From: Actinomycetes bacterium
Lineage (GTDB): Bacteria > Actinomycetota > Acidimicrobiia > Acidimicrobiales > Acidimicrobiaceae
NCBI GenBank assembly: GCA_021850605.1
Contig: JAJZLQ010000110.1
Coordinates: 1-36,405 of the forward strand
Reading direction: 5' to 3'
DNA: 36,405 nucleotides
Part shown: piece by piece, positions 1 through 8,182 of the stretch
Layout of the letters: every line of letters begins with the position of its first letter
How positions within the stretch are numbered: the first letter of the stretch is position 1
Translations under genes and position numbers: made by a program
The notes under the pieces: generated by a model
What the model saw: only the letters and a program-made list of their open reading frames with translations
Databases searched by the model: none
Told to the model about the DNA's origin: nothing

Positions 1-605
1 AGGTACACGGTGGAGTCATCGAAGCCGTAAAGCGCCTTCAACAGATCCGCGAGCCCGTTGCGACCCGGGAAGGGGTCGAGCGACAGAGGGACTTTCACCC
101 CCTTTGGCCTGCCGGTGGTGCCTGAGGAGTAGAGCATGTCGGCGCCCTCGAGTTCGGGAGCTGTCGCGGCCGGATCCAAGCCGTGCAACGCCGCATCGAG
201 GCGCACCCATCCCGGAGCGTCGGCACCGGCGATCAGGCGCGCCACGAGGGCGGGGTTCGCGACCGTGGCCGCATCCACCTCACCCAGCAGGGCCCCGGAG
301 GTCAGAACCACCTTGGCCCCGCAGTCCGCGATTATGTAGCGGAGTTCGTCTTCCCGCAGCCGAGTGGAGGCAACCGTGTAATAAAGACCCGAGCGCTGGG
401 CACCCCAAGCAGCCTCGATCAGCTCCTTGCGGTTCTCCATGCAGATGGCCACCGAGTCGCCGGGCAGCAATCCCAACGAGCTGAAAAGCGCGGCGATCCT
501 GGCGCTCGCGGCGTCCAAGTCGCCATAGCTCACGACCCTGCCGCTGGAGGGGAATATCATCGCAGCCTTTTGCGGGTCCACTCCGGCCATCTCCCACAAG
601 TGCAT
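1..605 (-). CDS. Acyl-CoA synthetase / AMP-binding enzyme, N-terminal part (runs off left edge)
   Basis: This is the N-terminal ~201 residues of an ANL-superfamily adenylate-forming enzyme, likely a fatty-acyl-CoA or acid-CoA ligase. The family activates a carboxylate with ATP and transfers it to CoA. The reading frame starts at ATG 605, preceded by the purine-rich RBS AGGGGGAG, and stays open to the window edge. The diagnostic phosphate-binding motif YSSGTTGRPKGVK lies at residues 159-171. An N-terminal segment with LGLLPGDSVAICMENR (residues 44-59) is typical of the family. The C-terminal adenylation motifs and lid domain lie outside the window, so substrate class cannot be read. It diverges from the pirin gene across a 154-base gap that holds a palindrome. 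Confidence 0.88.
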   Translation of the reverse strand, partial: MHLWEMAGVDPQKAAMIFPSSGRVVSYGDLDAASARIAALFSSLGLLPGDSVAICMENRKELIEAAWGAQRSGLYYTVASTRLREDELRYIIADCGAKVVLTSGALLGEVDAATVANPALVARLIAGADAPGWVRLDAALHGLDPAATAPELEGADMLYSSGTTGRPKGVKVPLSLDPFPGRNGLADLLKALYGFDDSTVY

Positions 606-632
606 TATTCTCCCCCTCGCCGCGCCTCCGCG

Positions 633-651
633 GCTTCGATAGATGCGAAGC
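633..651. promoter_or_regulatory. Inverted repeat in divergent promoter region (possible operator)
   Basis: The arms GCTTCG (633-638) and CGAAGC (646-651) form a perfect 6-base inverted repeat around a 7-base spacer. It lies 28 bases upstream of the acyl-CoA synthetase start, within the gap shared with the divergent pirin gene. Position and symmetry would suit a dimeric repressor such as a TetR-type protein. That is inference only, and a chance palindrome is possible. Confidence 0.3.
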
Positions 652-759
652 TATCAAAGGTGGCTGAGGCCAGGTGGCGCGTGCTGCCAATCCCAGGGAA
701 TAGCGGCGTTTCGTCACCGTTAATATACTTGCATTCGCAACTACTGATCGGAGGTCGGC

Positions 760-1731
760 ATGCCGGCTGTAAGCGTGGAGAACCTTCTCCTCATCCCCAG
801 GATCAACGAGGTGGACGAGGCTACGGCCAAGCCTCGCCGGGTGACCTCCGTGACCACCGCCCCCAAGGGTTACGAGGGGGAAGGATTCCCTGTCCGTCGT
901 GCCTTCCAGGGCGTGGAGATGGCCAAGCTCGACCCCTTCGTGCACATGGACCAGATGGGCGAGGTCGACTACGCGCCGGGAGAGCCCAAGGGGACTCCAT
1001 GGCATCCGCACCGGGGGTTCGAAACTGTCACCTACATGATCGACGGGATCTTCGTGCACCACGATTCGACCGGTGGCGGCGGCGTAATCCAAAACGGTGC
1101 CACACAGTGGATGACGGCCGGCGCCGGAATCCTGCACATCGAGACGCCCCCAGAAGAGCTGATCGTCAGCGGGGGCCTCTTCCATGGAATCCAGCTCTGG
1201 GTCAACCTGCCCTCGCGCTCCAAGCTGACCCCGCCTCGCTACCAGGGGCTGGAGCCGAACGACGTCGCACTGCTGGCGAGCCCGGACGCCGGAGCCCTGA
1301 TCCGCGTGGTGGCGGGTGAGGTGGACGGCCACAAGGGGCCTGGTTCGACTCAGACCCCCATCAACTTCCTCCACGTGACCATCGAGCCCGGTGCCCGCAT
1401 TCGCATCGATTGGCCTCGTAACTTCAACGCACTCGTATACGTCCTCTCGGGGCAAGGGGTGGTCGGCGCCGAGCGCGCCCCAATTTCCACCGGGAGGCTG
1501 GCCGTGCTCGAAGGTGGTGACTACGTGGAGGTGGCAAACAGCGTGGAACATGCCGAGGAGAAGCTGGACATACTGATCCTGGGCGGCGAGCCGATCCGCG
1601 AGCCGGTCGCCTGGGCGGGACCATTCGTCATGAACACGCGCCGAGAGCTCGAGCAGGCCTTCGAGGACTACCAGCGCGGCAAGATGGGCGTGATACCGCC
1701 GCAGTACACCTTTACCGGCGGCGATTCCTAA
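760..1731 (+). CDS. Pirin family protein (bicupin)
   Basis: A 323-residue pirin-like cupin protein. Pirins bind a metal in the N-terminal cupin; some act as quercetin dioxygenases or transcription cofactors, so the substrate here is unknown. The metal-binding set is present: His82 and His84 in WHPHRGFETVTY, and His126 and Glu128 in GILHIETP. These correspond to His56, His58, His101 and Glu103 of human pirin. The C-terminal cupin follows at about residues 190-290, ending with the typical GGEPIREPVAWAGPFVMNT segment. The ATG at 760 has a GGAGG site at 750-754. The protein is about 30 residues longer than common ~290-residue pirins because of an N-terminal extension. It is divergent from the acyl-CoA synthetase gene. 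Confidence 0.93.
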   Translation: MPAVSVENLLLIPRINEVDEATAKPRRVTSVTTAPKGYEGEGFPVRRAFQGVEMAKLDPFVHMDQMGEVDYAPGEPKGTPWHPHRGFETVTYMIDGIFVHHDSTGGGGVIQNGATQWMTAGAGILHIETPPEELIVSGGLFHGIQLWVNLPSRSKLTPPRYQGLEPNDVALLASPDAGALIRVVAGEVDGHKGPGSTQTPINFLHVTIEPGARIRIDWPRNFNALVYVLSGQGVVGAERAPISTGRLAVLEGGDYVEVANSVEHAEEKLDILILGGEPIREPVAWAGPFVMNTRRELEQAFEDYQRGKMGVIPPQYTFTGGDS

Positions 1732-1933
1732 CCACGGCTCGTTGCGCGCATAAAGGTCCTGAGTCCTAGGTGCCGCGCCCTTGTATCCGGCGGCCCGAGG
1801 AGAGCAAGCGCTCGAGCCGGCCTGTCGCGCGGGACCGGGACTTTTTGGACGAGCGGTGCCCGGTTGCCCTAATACGCGCTTAGCCGAGCCGCCCAGCAGA
1901 GCTCCCATTGCCACCTTTATGCGCGGTTTCGCG

Positions 1934-1940
1934 TGATAAT
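1934..1940 (+). promoter_or_regulatory. Possible -10 element for a leaderless GNAT mRNA
   Basis: The sequence TGATAAT ends six bases before the ATG at 1946, and no Shine-Dalgarno sequence is present. A -10 element at this distance would place the transcription start at or next to the start codon. That is the arrangement of leaderless genes, which are common in actinobacteria. No well-spaced -35 is visible. Confidence 0.35.
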
Positions 1941-1945
1941 AGGAC

Positions 1946-2443
1946 ATGAGCGCCGCGCGTGAAGAGATCGACGTCAGACGCCTCCAAGAAGAGGACTGGC
2001 GCGAGTGGCGCGCGTTACGGCTGGCGGCGCTGGCCGAGGCTCCCTACGCCTTCTCGTCCAGCCTCGAGGACTGGGTCGGCCCGGGCGACCGGGAGGAACG
2101 TTGGCGCAGCCGCTTCAAGTCGATCCACTTCAACGCCATCGCCATACTCGCCGCCACGCCGGCGGGTATGGTCGGCGCCACCGCTCCTTCAAACGGCGAA
2201 AGCGAGCTTCTCTCGATGTGGGTGGCGCCGGCCGCAAGAGGTAAGGGAGTGGGAGACGCACTGATTACGGCAGTCGCCGACTGGGCGCGCAACCACGGGG
2301 CGGCGACCCTTGCGCTCGACGTACGCGCAGCGAACACGCACGCTATCGCCCTCTATCGGCGGCACGGGTTCCTGGATGCAGGCCCTTCCCCGTCGGGCAT
2401 CGATGCAGTTGCCGAGATCAGAATGTCGAAAAGCCTCATCTAG
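1946..2443 (+). CDS. GNAT family N-acetyltransferase
   Basis: A 165-residue GNAT-fold acetyltransferase that would move an acetyl group from acetyl-CoA to an amine; the acceptor is unknown. The acetyl-CoA-binding motif A is clear: a beta strand LLSMWVAPAARGKGVGDALI at about residues 88-107 holds the R-x-x-G-x-G turn. The motif B region ANTHAIALYRRHGF (about 129-142) contains the N-x-x-A-x-x-x-Y pattern. The length fits a single-domain RimI-like enzyme. The start is ATG 1946, probably leaderless. It stands alone, and the following region is largely degraded on the other strand. Confidence 0.9.
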   Translation: MSAAREEIDVRRLQEEDWREWRALRLAALAEAPYAFSSSLEDWVGPGDREERWRSRFKSIHFNAIAILAATPAGMVGATAPSNGESELLSMWVAPAARGKGVGDALITAVADWARNHGAATLALDVRAANTHAIALYRRHGFLDAGPSPSGIDAVAEIRMSKSLI

Positions 2444-3123
2444 AACGCGATCGGCGTGCTGCTGATGGCGGCCTACCCGCCACCTGGCGAAACTTGGTAA
2501 TGGAGGCGGCCGGAGGAACCGGTGTCCGCACCTTCAGCGGACTGAACTCCCTGTAAACGGCCGTCACGTTCAGCGTCGATACAGAGGAATGCTGGGATGC
2601 CGGCAGGCCGACCCGGTCATCCAGCTTGGCGGAAGTGGCCGAACCGTTCGAGACGGTCACGGCGCTGCTCCGATGGTTCGTCCACCCCTTGCCCCCCAGC
2701 TATAGGCATAGCTGTAGACATTCCCTTTGCGCGATACGTCCTTGGCACCGGCCACCGGGGCCACCGCCTTGAAAACGAGCGGCTTCGCGCCGAAGCCACT
2801 GGGCATGCACCACCCCCTCGTGCACTGCGGAGGCAAGGGTGCGCAGCCTACGCTGCGATCGATGACAAGCGCCGCTGACCGCCGGCTCATGCAACCCCGG
2901 GATTCCAATCCGTCGAATAGACGGCCGGTCTTTCGGGCGCGGCGAATTGGCAAGTGCCGCCCTCGCGCACGGGCGACCCGGTGGACTGGTGGACCGTTTC
3001 CAACGAGACCTGAGCAATCAGGGCTTTGGAGACCTCCGGTCTTGTTATGACATCCCGGAATGCAACCTCGGCCGAAGCGCCGCTCGTGGCTTGAGGGCCC
3101 GTTCCGTATGCCGCCCCGGCCAA
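2436..3123 (-). pseudogene. Probable decayed gene for a secreted or cell-wall protein
   Basis: No intact frame covers this ~690-base stretch. On the minus strand, however, consecutive pieces in different frames read as one plausible protein. One piece (3123-2887) ends in YSTDWNPGVA; another (about 2885-2820) holds VSGACHRS; a third (about 2820-2657) holds GFGAKPLVFKAVAP and GNVYSYAYSWG; a fourth (2660-2436) holds VTVSNGSATSAKLDDRVGLP. At 2657-2660 the frames meet as GCGCCGTGACC, where one missing base would turn a stop into a continuous reading. The composition (Ser/Thr/Val-rich, aromatic strands) suggests an extracellular protein. I do not recognise the family. Sequencing errors or a chance alignment of frames are alternatives. 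Confidence 0.42.
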
Positions 3124-3227
3124 TGGCCGTCCCCGTGCGAAAGCGCTGCTCGCAGTATCAACACGAGCACCAGAGAGCGCCAGAGCGTCTCGTTATTCTC
3201 CAGCCAGGGCCCTCTATCCTGAGATGA

Positions 3228-4334
3228 GTGAGGATTCTTGCGACGTGCTCGATCGGCGGAGCGGGCCACCTGGATCCCCTCCTCCCTATCCTGGACGCCC
3301 TGGCCGGCCTGGGCCACGAGATAATGCTGGTGGCCCCAGGTGATCTGGCGCAGCATCTCGAGCGTTCCGGACACGCCTTCCGCCTCGGTGCCGATCCGCC
3401 CCGGGATGAGCTCCAGGCGATCAAGCATGCGATAGCCGAGCACCGTGCCGACTCAGGCATTCTCTCGGAACGCGAGCTCTTTGGACGGCTTTCGACCGCG
3501 GCAATGCTGCCGACGGTGGAGAAGGTCGTGGCGGCTTGGAGACCACAGCGCATCGTCCGAGAGACCTGCGAATACGCCGGGGCGCTCGTCGCGGAAAGCG
3601 GCGGCATTCGCCACGCCCAGGTGGGCATCTCCTTGCCGGGTATCGACGAGTCGGCTCTCGCTATTGCGGCCGAGGCTCTCGAACGCTACGACCGGGCGTT
3701 GGTATCCAAAATACGCCGCCTTCCCTATCTGAGTCTTTTCCCCCGCTCCTTGGGCTCCTCGCCCTTCACGCAGACATGGAGGTACCGGACGGATGCCGCC
3801 GCTGAACGTGAAAGCACTGAAGCCGGCGTGGATATCTACGCGACCCTGGGCAGCGTAGCCGGCTCGATGGCTCCGGTGCAAGGCGCCTACCGTCTCGCCT
3901 TGGAGGCACTCGGCCGCACCGGCCGACAGGCGCTCATGACCACCGGCTTGAGCCTTGACCCTGTCGAACTGGGGGACCTCCCTGCCAACGTCTCGGTGCG
4001 CAACTGGGCGTCCAGGGGGGAGCGGTTGGCAGCACGGGCCGTGCTATGCCATGGTGGTTCGGGAACTCTGCTCGAGGCGCTGGGTTCCGGTACCCCGGTG
4101 GTCGTCGTTCCCCTCTTCGCCGACCACTTCGCCAATGCGGCGGCGCTCGAGGCAAGTGGTGCGGGACTCGCGGTACGGGCCTGGCCGGGTGGCAGCGCTG
4201 GAGAAATATCCGATGCCCTCACCCGTGTGCTCGCCGAGCCGGCCTTCCAGGCCGCCGCGCGCAAGGTGGCTCGGGAGATGCGCGCGGCCGACAACACCAC
4301 CTCCATCGCCGAGCGCCTGATCGGCTTGGCCTGA
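3228..4334 (+). CDS. GT1-type (UDP-glycosyltransferase-like) glycosyltransferase
   Basis: A 368-residue GT-B fold glycosyltransferase of the macrolide/antibiotic glycosyltransferase type. It would transfer a sugar from a nucleotide donor to a small acceptor. The N-terminus MRILATCSIGGAGHLDPLLP (residues 1-20) has the glycine/histidine acceptor-domain signature, with G-x-G-H-x-x-P-L spacing. The C-terminal donor-binding signature is LCHGGSGTLLEALGSGTPVV, with His275-Gly-Gly, followed by PLFADHFANAAALEASGAG. The start is GTG 3228 with only a weak upstream purine stretch. It is slightly shorter than the usual 390-420 residues. It converges with the thioesterase gene seven bases downstream. Acceptor and sugar cannot be told from sequence. 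Confidence 0.88.
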   Translation: MRILATCSIGGAGHLDPLLPILDALAGLGHEIMLVAPGDLAQHLERSGHAFRLGADPPRDELQAIKHAIAEHRADSGILSERELFGRLSTAAMLPTVEKVVAAWRPQRIVRETCEYAGALVAESGGIRHAQVGISLPGIDESALAIAAEALERYDRALVSKIRRLPYLSLFPRSLGSSPFTQTWRYRTDAAAERESTEAGVDIYATLGSVAGSMAPVQGAYRLALEALGRTGRQALMTTGLSLDPVELGDLPANVSVRNWASRGERLAARAVLCHGGSGTLLEALGSGTPVVVVPLFADHFANAAALEASGAGLAVRAWPGGSAGEISDALTRVLAEPAFQAAARKVAREMRAADNTTSIAERLIGLA

Positions 4335-4341
4335 TGGCGCG

Positions 4342-5127
4342 CTAGGGCTGTTTCCTGGGCTCAACGTAGAGAGTGTGCATTGCCGAGCCCACGAACTTCC
4401 CCGCCTGAGAGATCGTCGTCTCGGTGATACCGATACCGCTCGAGGAGATGCGGGTATGCGAGTCGAAGGTGATGAACCCGCCAGGGTCGGGAAGCGCGAC
4501 GAGGCTGACAAACAAGGAGACCGGAACATAGATGTAGCTGTCCATAGGTAGCTCCTGCGAAAAACCATTGGCGGAATCGACCATGACCAGGAGTGCCTCG
4601 AGACCGGTCATCGCCCGGCCCTGCACCAAGGGAATCCGTGGGCGCGCGTGCACCACTGCCGGACCGGGATCGGCAAAGGCCCCCTCTTCGAAACGCCAGT
4701 CGACCTGGGCGATGTAAGGGAAATGGTAGAGGTCGGCCGAAGGAAGGCCCGCAGGGTCGCGTCCCGTCGGCTCGGCCAGCGAAACCTCGGGAACCCGGCC
4801 CTCTTCTCGTCGCGTGCGCCAGGCCCGCGCAAGCATGCAGGGACCGTCTTCATTCCCAAGCTCCGCCTCGTAGAGCGCCACCTTGTATCCGGACCTGACC
4901 GCCCGGACATCGACATCGAGCTTTCCAAGCGGCACGGGCTTCAGGAACTCGACGGACAAATTGGAGAGCTCGGTCCCCGGAGCCGCCGATGCCTCCTCGA
5001 TGGCCGAGGCGATCAATGCACAGGGAGGCCCGCCATGCTGGGCATCCGGCGCCCACGGCCCGACCGTGGAGGGTTCCGCCAGAAACGATCTTTCGTCCAA
5101 CTGCTTGAAAAAAGCTGCTTCGTCCAC
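4342..5127 (-). CDS. Acyl-CoA thioesterase-like protein (double hotdog, 4HBT_3/TesB-like)
   Basis: A 261-residue protein of the thioesterase-like superfamily made of two hotdog folds, which hydrolyse acyl-CoA thioesters. The N-terminal hotdog carries WAPDAQHGGPPCALIASAIE (about residues 25-44), the conserved H-G-G motif around the central helix. The C-terminal hotdog includes SYIYVPVSLFVSLVALP and ends with an AMHTLYVEP strand typical of the family. The start is GTG 5127 with a GAGGA site upstream. It lies 49 bases downstream of the FAD-oxidase gene on the same strand and is probably co-transcribed with it. The acyl specificity is not visible. Confidence 0.82.
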   Translation of the reverse strand: MDEAAFFKQLDERSFLAEPSTVGPWAPDAQHGGPPCALIASAIEEASAAPGTELSNLSVEFLKPVPLGKLDVDVRAVRSGYKVALYEAELGNEDGPCMLARAWRTRREEGRVPEVSLAEPTGRDPAGLPSADLYHFPYIAQVDWRFEEGAFADPGPAVVHARPRIPLVQGRAMTGLEALLVMVDSANGFSQELPMDSYIYVPVSLFVSLVALPDPGGFITFDSHTRISSSGIGITETTISQAGKFVGSAMHTLYVEPRKQP

Positions 5128-5176
5128 TCGTCAGTTCCTCGTTGGTCACCGGAGTCGGGCTACTCCGGCCACCAGG

Positions 5177-6745
5177 TTATCCGAGAAGGACTCCGGGATT
5201 CATAACCCCTTGCGGATCGAAGTGGCGCCTCAGCGCCAATAGGGCTGCTCTCCCTCGCTCTCCAATGCTCTCCTCAAAGGCGGCCCGATGGTAACGTCCC
5301 ACTCCGTGATGATGCGTCACCGCTCCCCCGCTTTCGACAAATGACTGGGTGACCGCCTCCTTGAGCTCCGTCCAGAATGCAACGGGAGACACCGAGCCCG
5401 GAGTGGCGATGACGGTGTAGTAGGGCGCGAGGCCGTCACTATAGGCGTGTGTTACCCGGCACGAAACCATTGCTCGCGCTCCGCGGGCGGCCAGCACCCG
5501 GGCAATCGCCGCGCGCACCTCCCGGTCCAGGGTCCCGAACCCCGCATAGCTGACTGCGGTTTCGAAGGTTTCAACCACGAGCCCCATCCCAATGATGGCG
5601 TCCGCGAAGTAGGGGGCGCGGATGAAAGAGGACCTCCAGCGCTCCCCCGCCAGGCTTCTCCCTCCACCTCCCGTATCGTCCTCACGGATCCCTCCATGCT
5701 CGGCAAGCAGCGCAAGTCCCAGGGCCATGAGCCCGCCGACCGAAACGTTGGGCGACTCGAATGCCAGCAGCAGCCGTACCTTGGGCGCCATGCCCGAACG
5801 CAAAGATTCGTTCTCGTCCAGGACTCTGCAGTTTGAGGGATTGAGGCGCGACCTCACCAAGGCGGCCAAGCCCGCCAATGCGGCCTCCAGCGTCGAGAAG
5901 ACGACCGAGGCGGAGGCTCGATACTCAGGCCGGGGCGCCAGCTTCATCGTCGCCTCGGTGATCACGCCGAACGCACCTTCGCTACCGGCGAATAGGCGCT
6001 CGAGCGACGGTCCGGCACCCGAGGCGGGAAGGGGATGCGTCTTTAGGACACCGCTAGGACTAACCGAGGTCACAGCGGCCACGAAGTCCTCGATATGAGT
6101 GGTGCCTACCGCGTAATGGCCACCTGACCGAGTGGCAATCCAGCCCCCCAGGGACGAGAATTCGAAGCTCTGTGGGAAGTGCCGGAGCGTGAGCCCATGC
6201 GGGCGCAGCGCGTCTTCAAGTGCCGGGCCGAGAAGCCCCGCCCCCAGTCGAGCGGTCTGGCTGAGGACATCGAGATCCTCCACGCCGGATAGACGCGCCG
6301 TGTCGAGCGCGAGCACCAGCTGGTATTCGTGCCGCGGCACGGGGCCAATGCCCCCGACCACGCTCGAGCCACCTCCGTAGGGCACCACGGCGGCTCCCGA
6401 GCGCGCGGCGAAGTCGAGAACCTCCGCCACTTCGGCATCGCTCCCGGGAAAGAGGACGCAGTCCACGGCGTCGGAAAAGTCCCCCGTGCGGGCGCGCACC
6501 AGCTCCGGAAAGGAGCGGCCGTAGCTGTGCAGCGCCCTGGAAAGCGGGTCGTCGGCGGCGATGGCCGACAGAGGAGTTGGAAGGTGGCCCAGCCTGGAGG
6601 GCGGCATCCGCGCCGCCGAAAGAGAGCTCGCCTCGCGATAGGTCAGGCGCGCGCCAAGCGCGATCTTCAAGAGCGCTGCCAGGGACTCGCGCTCGACGGC
6701 TCCCAGTGCATGCTCGATCTCGCCCCACCCTGCGTGGTTGCGCAT
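5177..6745 (-). CDS. FAD-linked oxidase, alkyldihydroxyacetonephosphate-synthase-like
   Basis: A ~522-residue VAO/PCMH-type flavoenzyme most like alkyl-DHAP synthase (AGPS), which in ether-lipid synthesis swaps the acyl chain of acyl-DHAP for a fatty alcohol. Related bacterial proteins can also be D-2-hydroxyacid dehydrogenases. Visible motifs are the FAD pyrophosphate loop VVPYGGGSSVVGG, the segment HFPQSFEFSSLGGWIATRSG (very AGPS-like), the histidine motif THHHGVGRYH near the C-terminus and the terminal DPQGVMNPGVLLG. ATG 6745 is preferred because GGAG lies five bases upstream; GTG 6781 would add 12 residues without a good RBS. It lies between an MFS gene and the thioesterase gene on the same strand. 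Confidence 0.85.
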   Translation of the reverse strand: MRNHAGWGEIEHALGAVERESLAALLKIALGARLTYREASSLSAARMPPSRLGHLPTPLSAIAADDPLSRALHSYGRSFPELVRARTGDFSDAVDCVLFPGSDAEVAEVLDFAARSGAAVVPYGGGSSVVGGIGPVPRHEYQLVLALDTARLSGVEDLDVLSQTARLGAGLLGPALEDALRPHGLTLRHFPQSFEFSSLGGWIATRSGGHYAVGTTHIEDFVAAVTSVSPSGVLKTHPLPASGAGPSLERLFAGSEGAFGVITEATMKLAPRPEYRASASVVFSTLEAALAGLAALVRSRLNPSNCRVLDENESLRSGMAPKVRLLLAFESPNVSVGGLMALGLALLAEHGGIREDDTGGGGRSLAGERWRSSFIRAPYFADAIIGMGLVVETFETAVSYAGFGTLDREVRAAIARVLAARGARAMVSCRVTHAYSDGLAPYYTVIATPGSVSPVAFWTELKEAVTQSFVESGGAVTHHHGVGRYHRAAFEESIGERGRAALLALRRHFDPQGVMNPGVLLG

Positions 6746-6811
6746 CGTCGCTCCGATCCTGTCGGCCGCCTTCCTGGCCACGGTAGCACCGTCCCGGGGC
6801 CGGCGCCCAGG

Positions 6812-8002
6812 CTATCCGACCGAGCGCATCCGCAACATGCGCGACCCGACTGCAAGCACGGCGAAAACTATCGCTCCCTCCACTACCGCCCGATAACCGG
6901 CGTCGCGATAGGCGAGGGTTGAAAAGAAAGAGCCGAGGGAACCCCCGAGAAAGTATGCGGTCATATAGATACCGGTGATGCGGCTGCGAGCCTCAGGTCT
7001 GATGGAGAAGATCATGGACTGATTGGAGATGTGCGAACCCTGGACCCCGAAATCGAGCACGACCACAGCCACAATGACAGTCCACAAGTTGTCCGGCCAG
7101 GCCAGGAGGATGAGAAACGATAGAACGATGAGGGTGTTCATGGTAAGCGAGGTGACCCACTGCCGGCCTCGGTCCGCCAGGCCCCCGGCAAGGCGCGCCG
7201 CCAGGGCCCCGGCCACTCCAACCAGGCCGAACAACCCGATACTGGCTGCGTCGAGTCCGAGTGGAGGCGCCGAAAGGTGCAGGGACGAGGTGTTCCAGAA
7301 GATGGAAAAGCACGCGAAATTGAGCGCGCCTATCAAAGCGGCCCTCCGAACCACCTGCTCCTCCATGAAGGTGCGTCCGAGCGATGCCAGTAGTTGCCGA
7401 TAGGTTCCCTGGTGGCCCCGGGGAATCCGAGGGATGGCGGCGGCGGAGAACCAGGCAAGCGTGGCGACCACGACGGCCGAACCAATGAAGACCAGCCTCC
7501 AGCTCGCGTACTGGGCGACCAGGCCCGAGACGGTGCGCGCCAGCAGGATTCCAAGCAGCAGCCCGGTCATAACATTGCCGATGGCGGCTCCACGCTGCGA
7601 AGGAGTCGCGATAGTGGCCACCATCCCCACCACCACCTGGGCGACCGCGGATGACACCCCAACGACGGCGCACCAGGCCAGGAGCTCTCCCAACGAACCC
7701 GAAACCGAAATTCCCACCAAGCCCACGGCCGACAGGAGCATCAGGAGCGGGACGAGCCGCCTGCGGTCGAAGTAGTCCCCGAGCGGCACCACCAGAAAGA
7801 GGCCGAGAGCGTAGCCAAGCTGCAGAACGGTGGATATCCAAGAGGCGCTGGACGCGGGGACGTGTAGGGAGGCTCCGACCACCGGGAACAGTGGCTGGAA
7901 ATAGTACGTGCTCGCCACGGTGAATCCCGCGGTGGCGGCAAAGATAAGGGCCTGGCCACGCTTGATACCGATAGCGCCGCCGGCCTCCACTTTGTTGCGC
8001 AA
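6812..8002 (-). CDS. MFS transporter, drug/sugar efflux type
   Basis: A ~396-residue major facilitator with about 12 hydrophobic helices. Helix 1 begins ALIFAATAGFTVASTYYFQP, and the loop between helices 2 and 3 has GDYFDRRRLVPLL, the MFS motif A variant. ARTVSGLVAQYASWRLVFIG corresponds to the motif C and helix 5/6 region of antiporter-type efflux proteins. A second-half A-like loop, RLAGGLADRGRQW, is present. I place the start at TTG 8002 because AGGAGG lies four bases upstream; another TTG at 8026 lacks an RBS. It heads a leftward group with the AGPS-like oxidase and the thioesterase. Substrate unknown. Confidence 0.88.
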   Translation of the reverse strand: MRNKVEAGGAIGIKRGQALIFAATAGFTVASTYYFQPLFPVVGASLHVPASSASWISTVLQLGYALGLFLVVPLGDYFDRRRLVPLLMLLSAVGLVGISVSGSLGELLAWCAVVGVSSAVAQVVVGMVATIATPSQRGAAIGNVMTGLLLGILLARTVSGLVAQYASWRLVFIGSAVVVATLAWFSAAAIPRIPRGHQGTYRQLLASLGRTFMEEQVVRRAALIGALNFACFSIFWNTSSLHLSAPPLGLDAASIGLFGLVGVAGALAARLAGGLADRGRQWVTSLTMNTLIVLSFLILLAWPDNLWTVIVAVVVLDFGVQGSHISNQSMIFSIRPEARSRITGIYMTAYFLGGSLGSFFSTLAYRDAGYRAVVEGAIVFAVLAVGSRMLRMRSVG

Positions 8003-8182
8003 CGAACCTCCTGGGAAAGTGCCCAAACCAGGCTAATGGGGTGGGGAGGCTACGCCTAAATAAAACACCGACGAGCCGGGCCTTCGGCCGGCCTTCAGTC
8101 ACGCCGGATATACGCCTGAGGGGTCCCGCACCCCGGCCGCTTCTGTTAACGTCTTTAGCAGCCGAACGGAGGGGAACCGCAG

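Noticed and set aside
280-1947. 555-codon minus-strand frame
   Set aside because: It runs antisense through the pirin gene and the acyl-CoA synthetase start, has no recognisable domain, and is a by-product of GC-rich codon bias.
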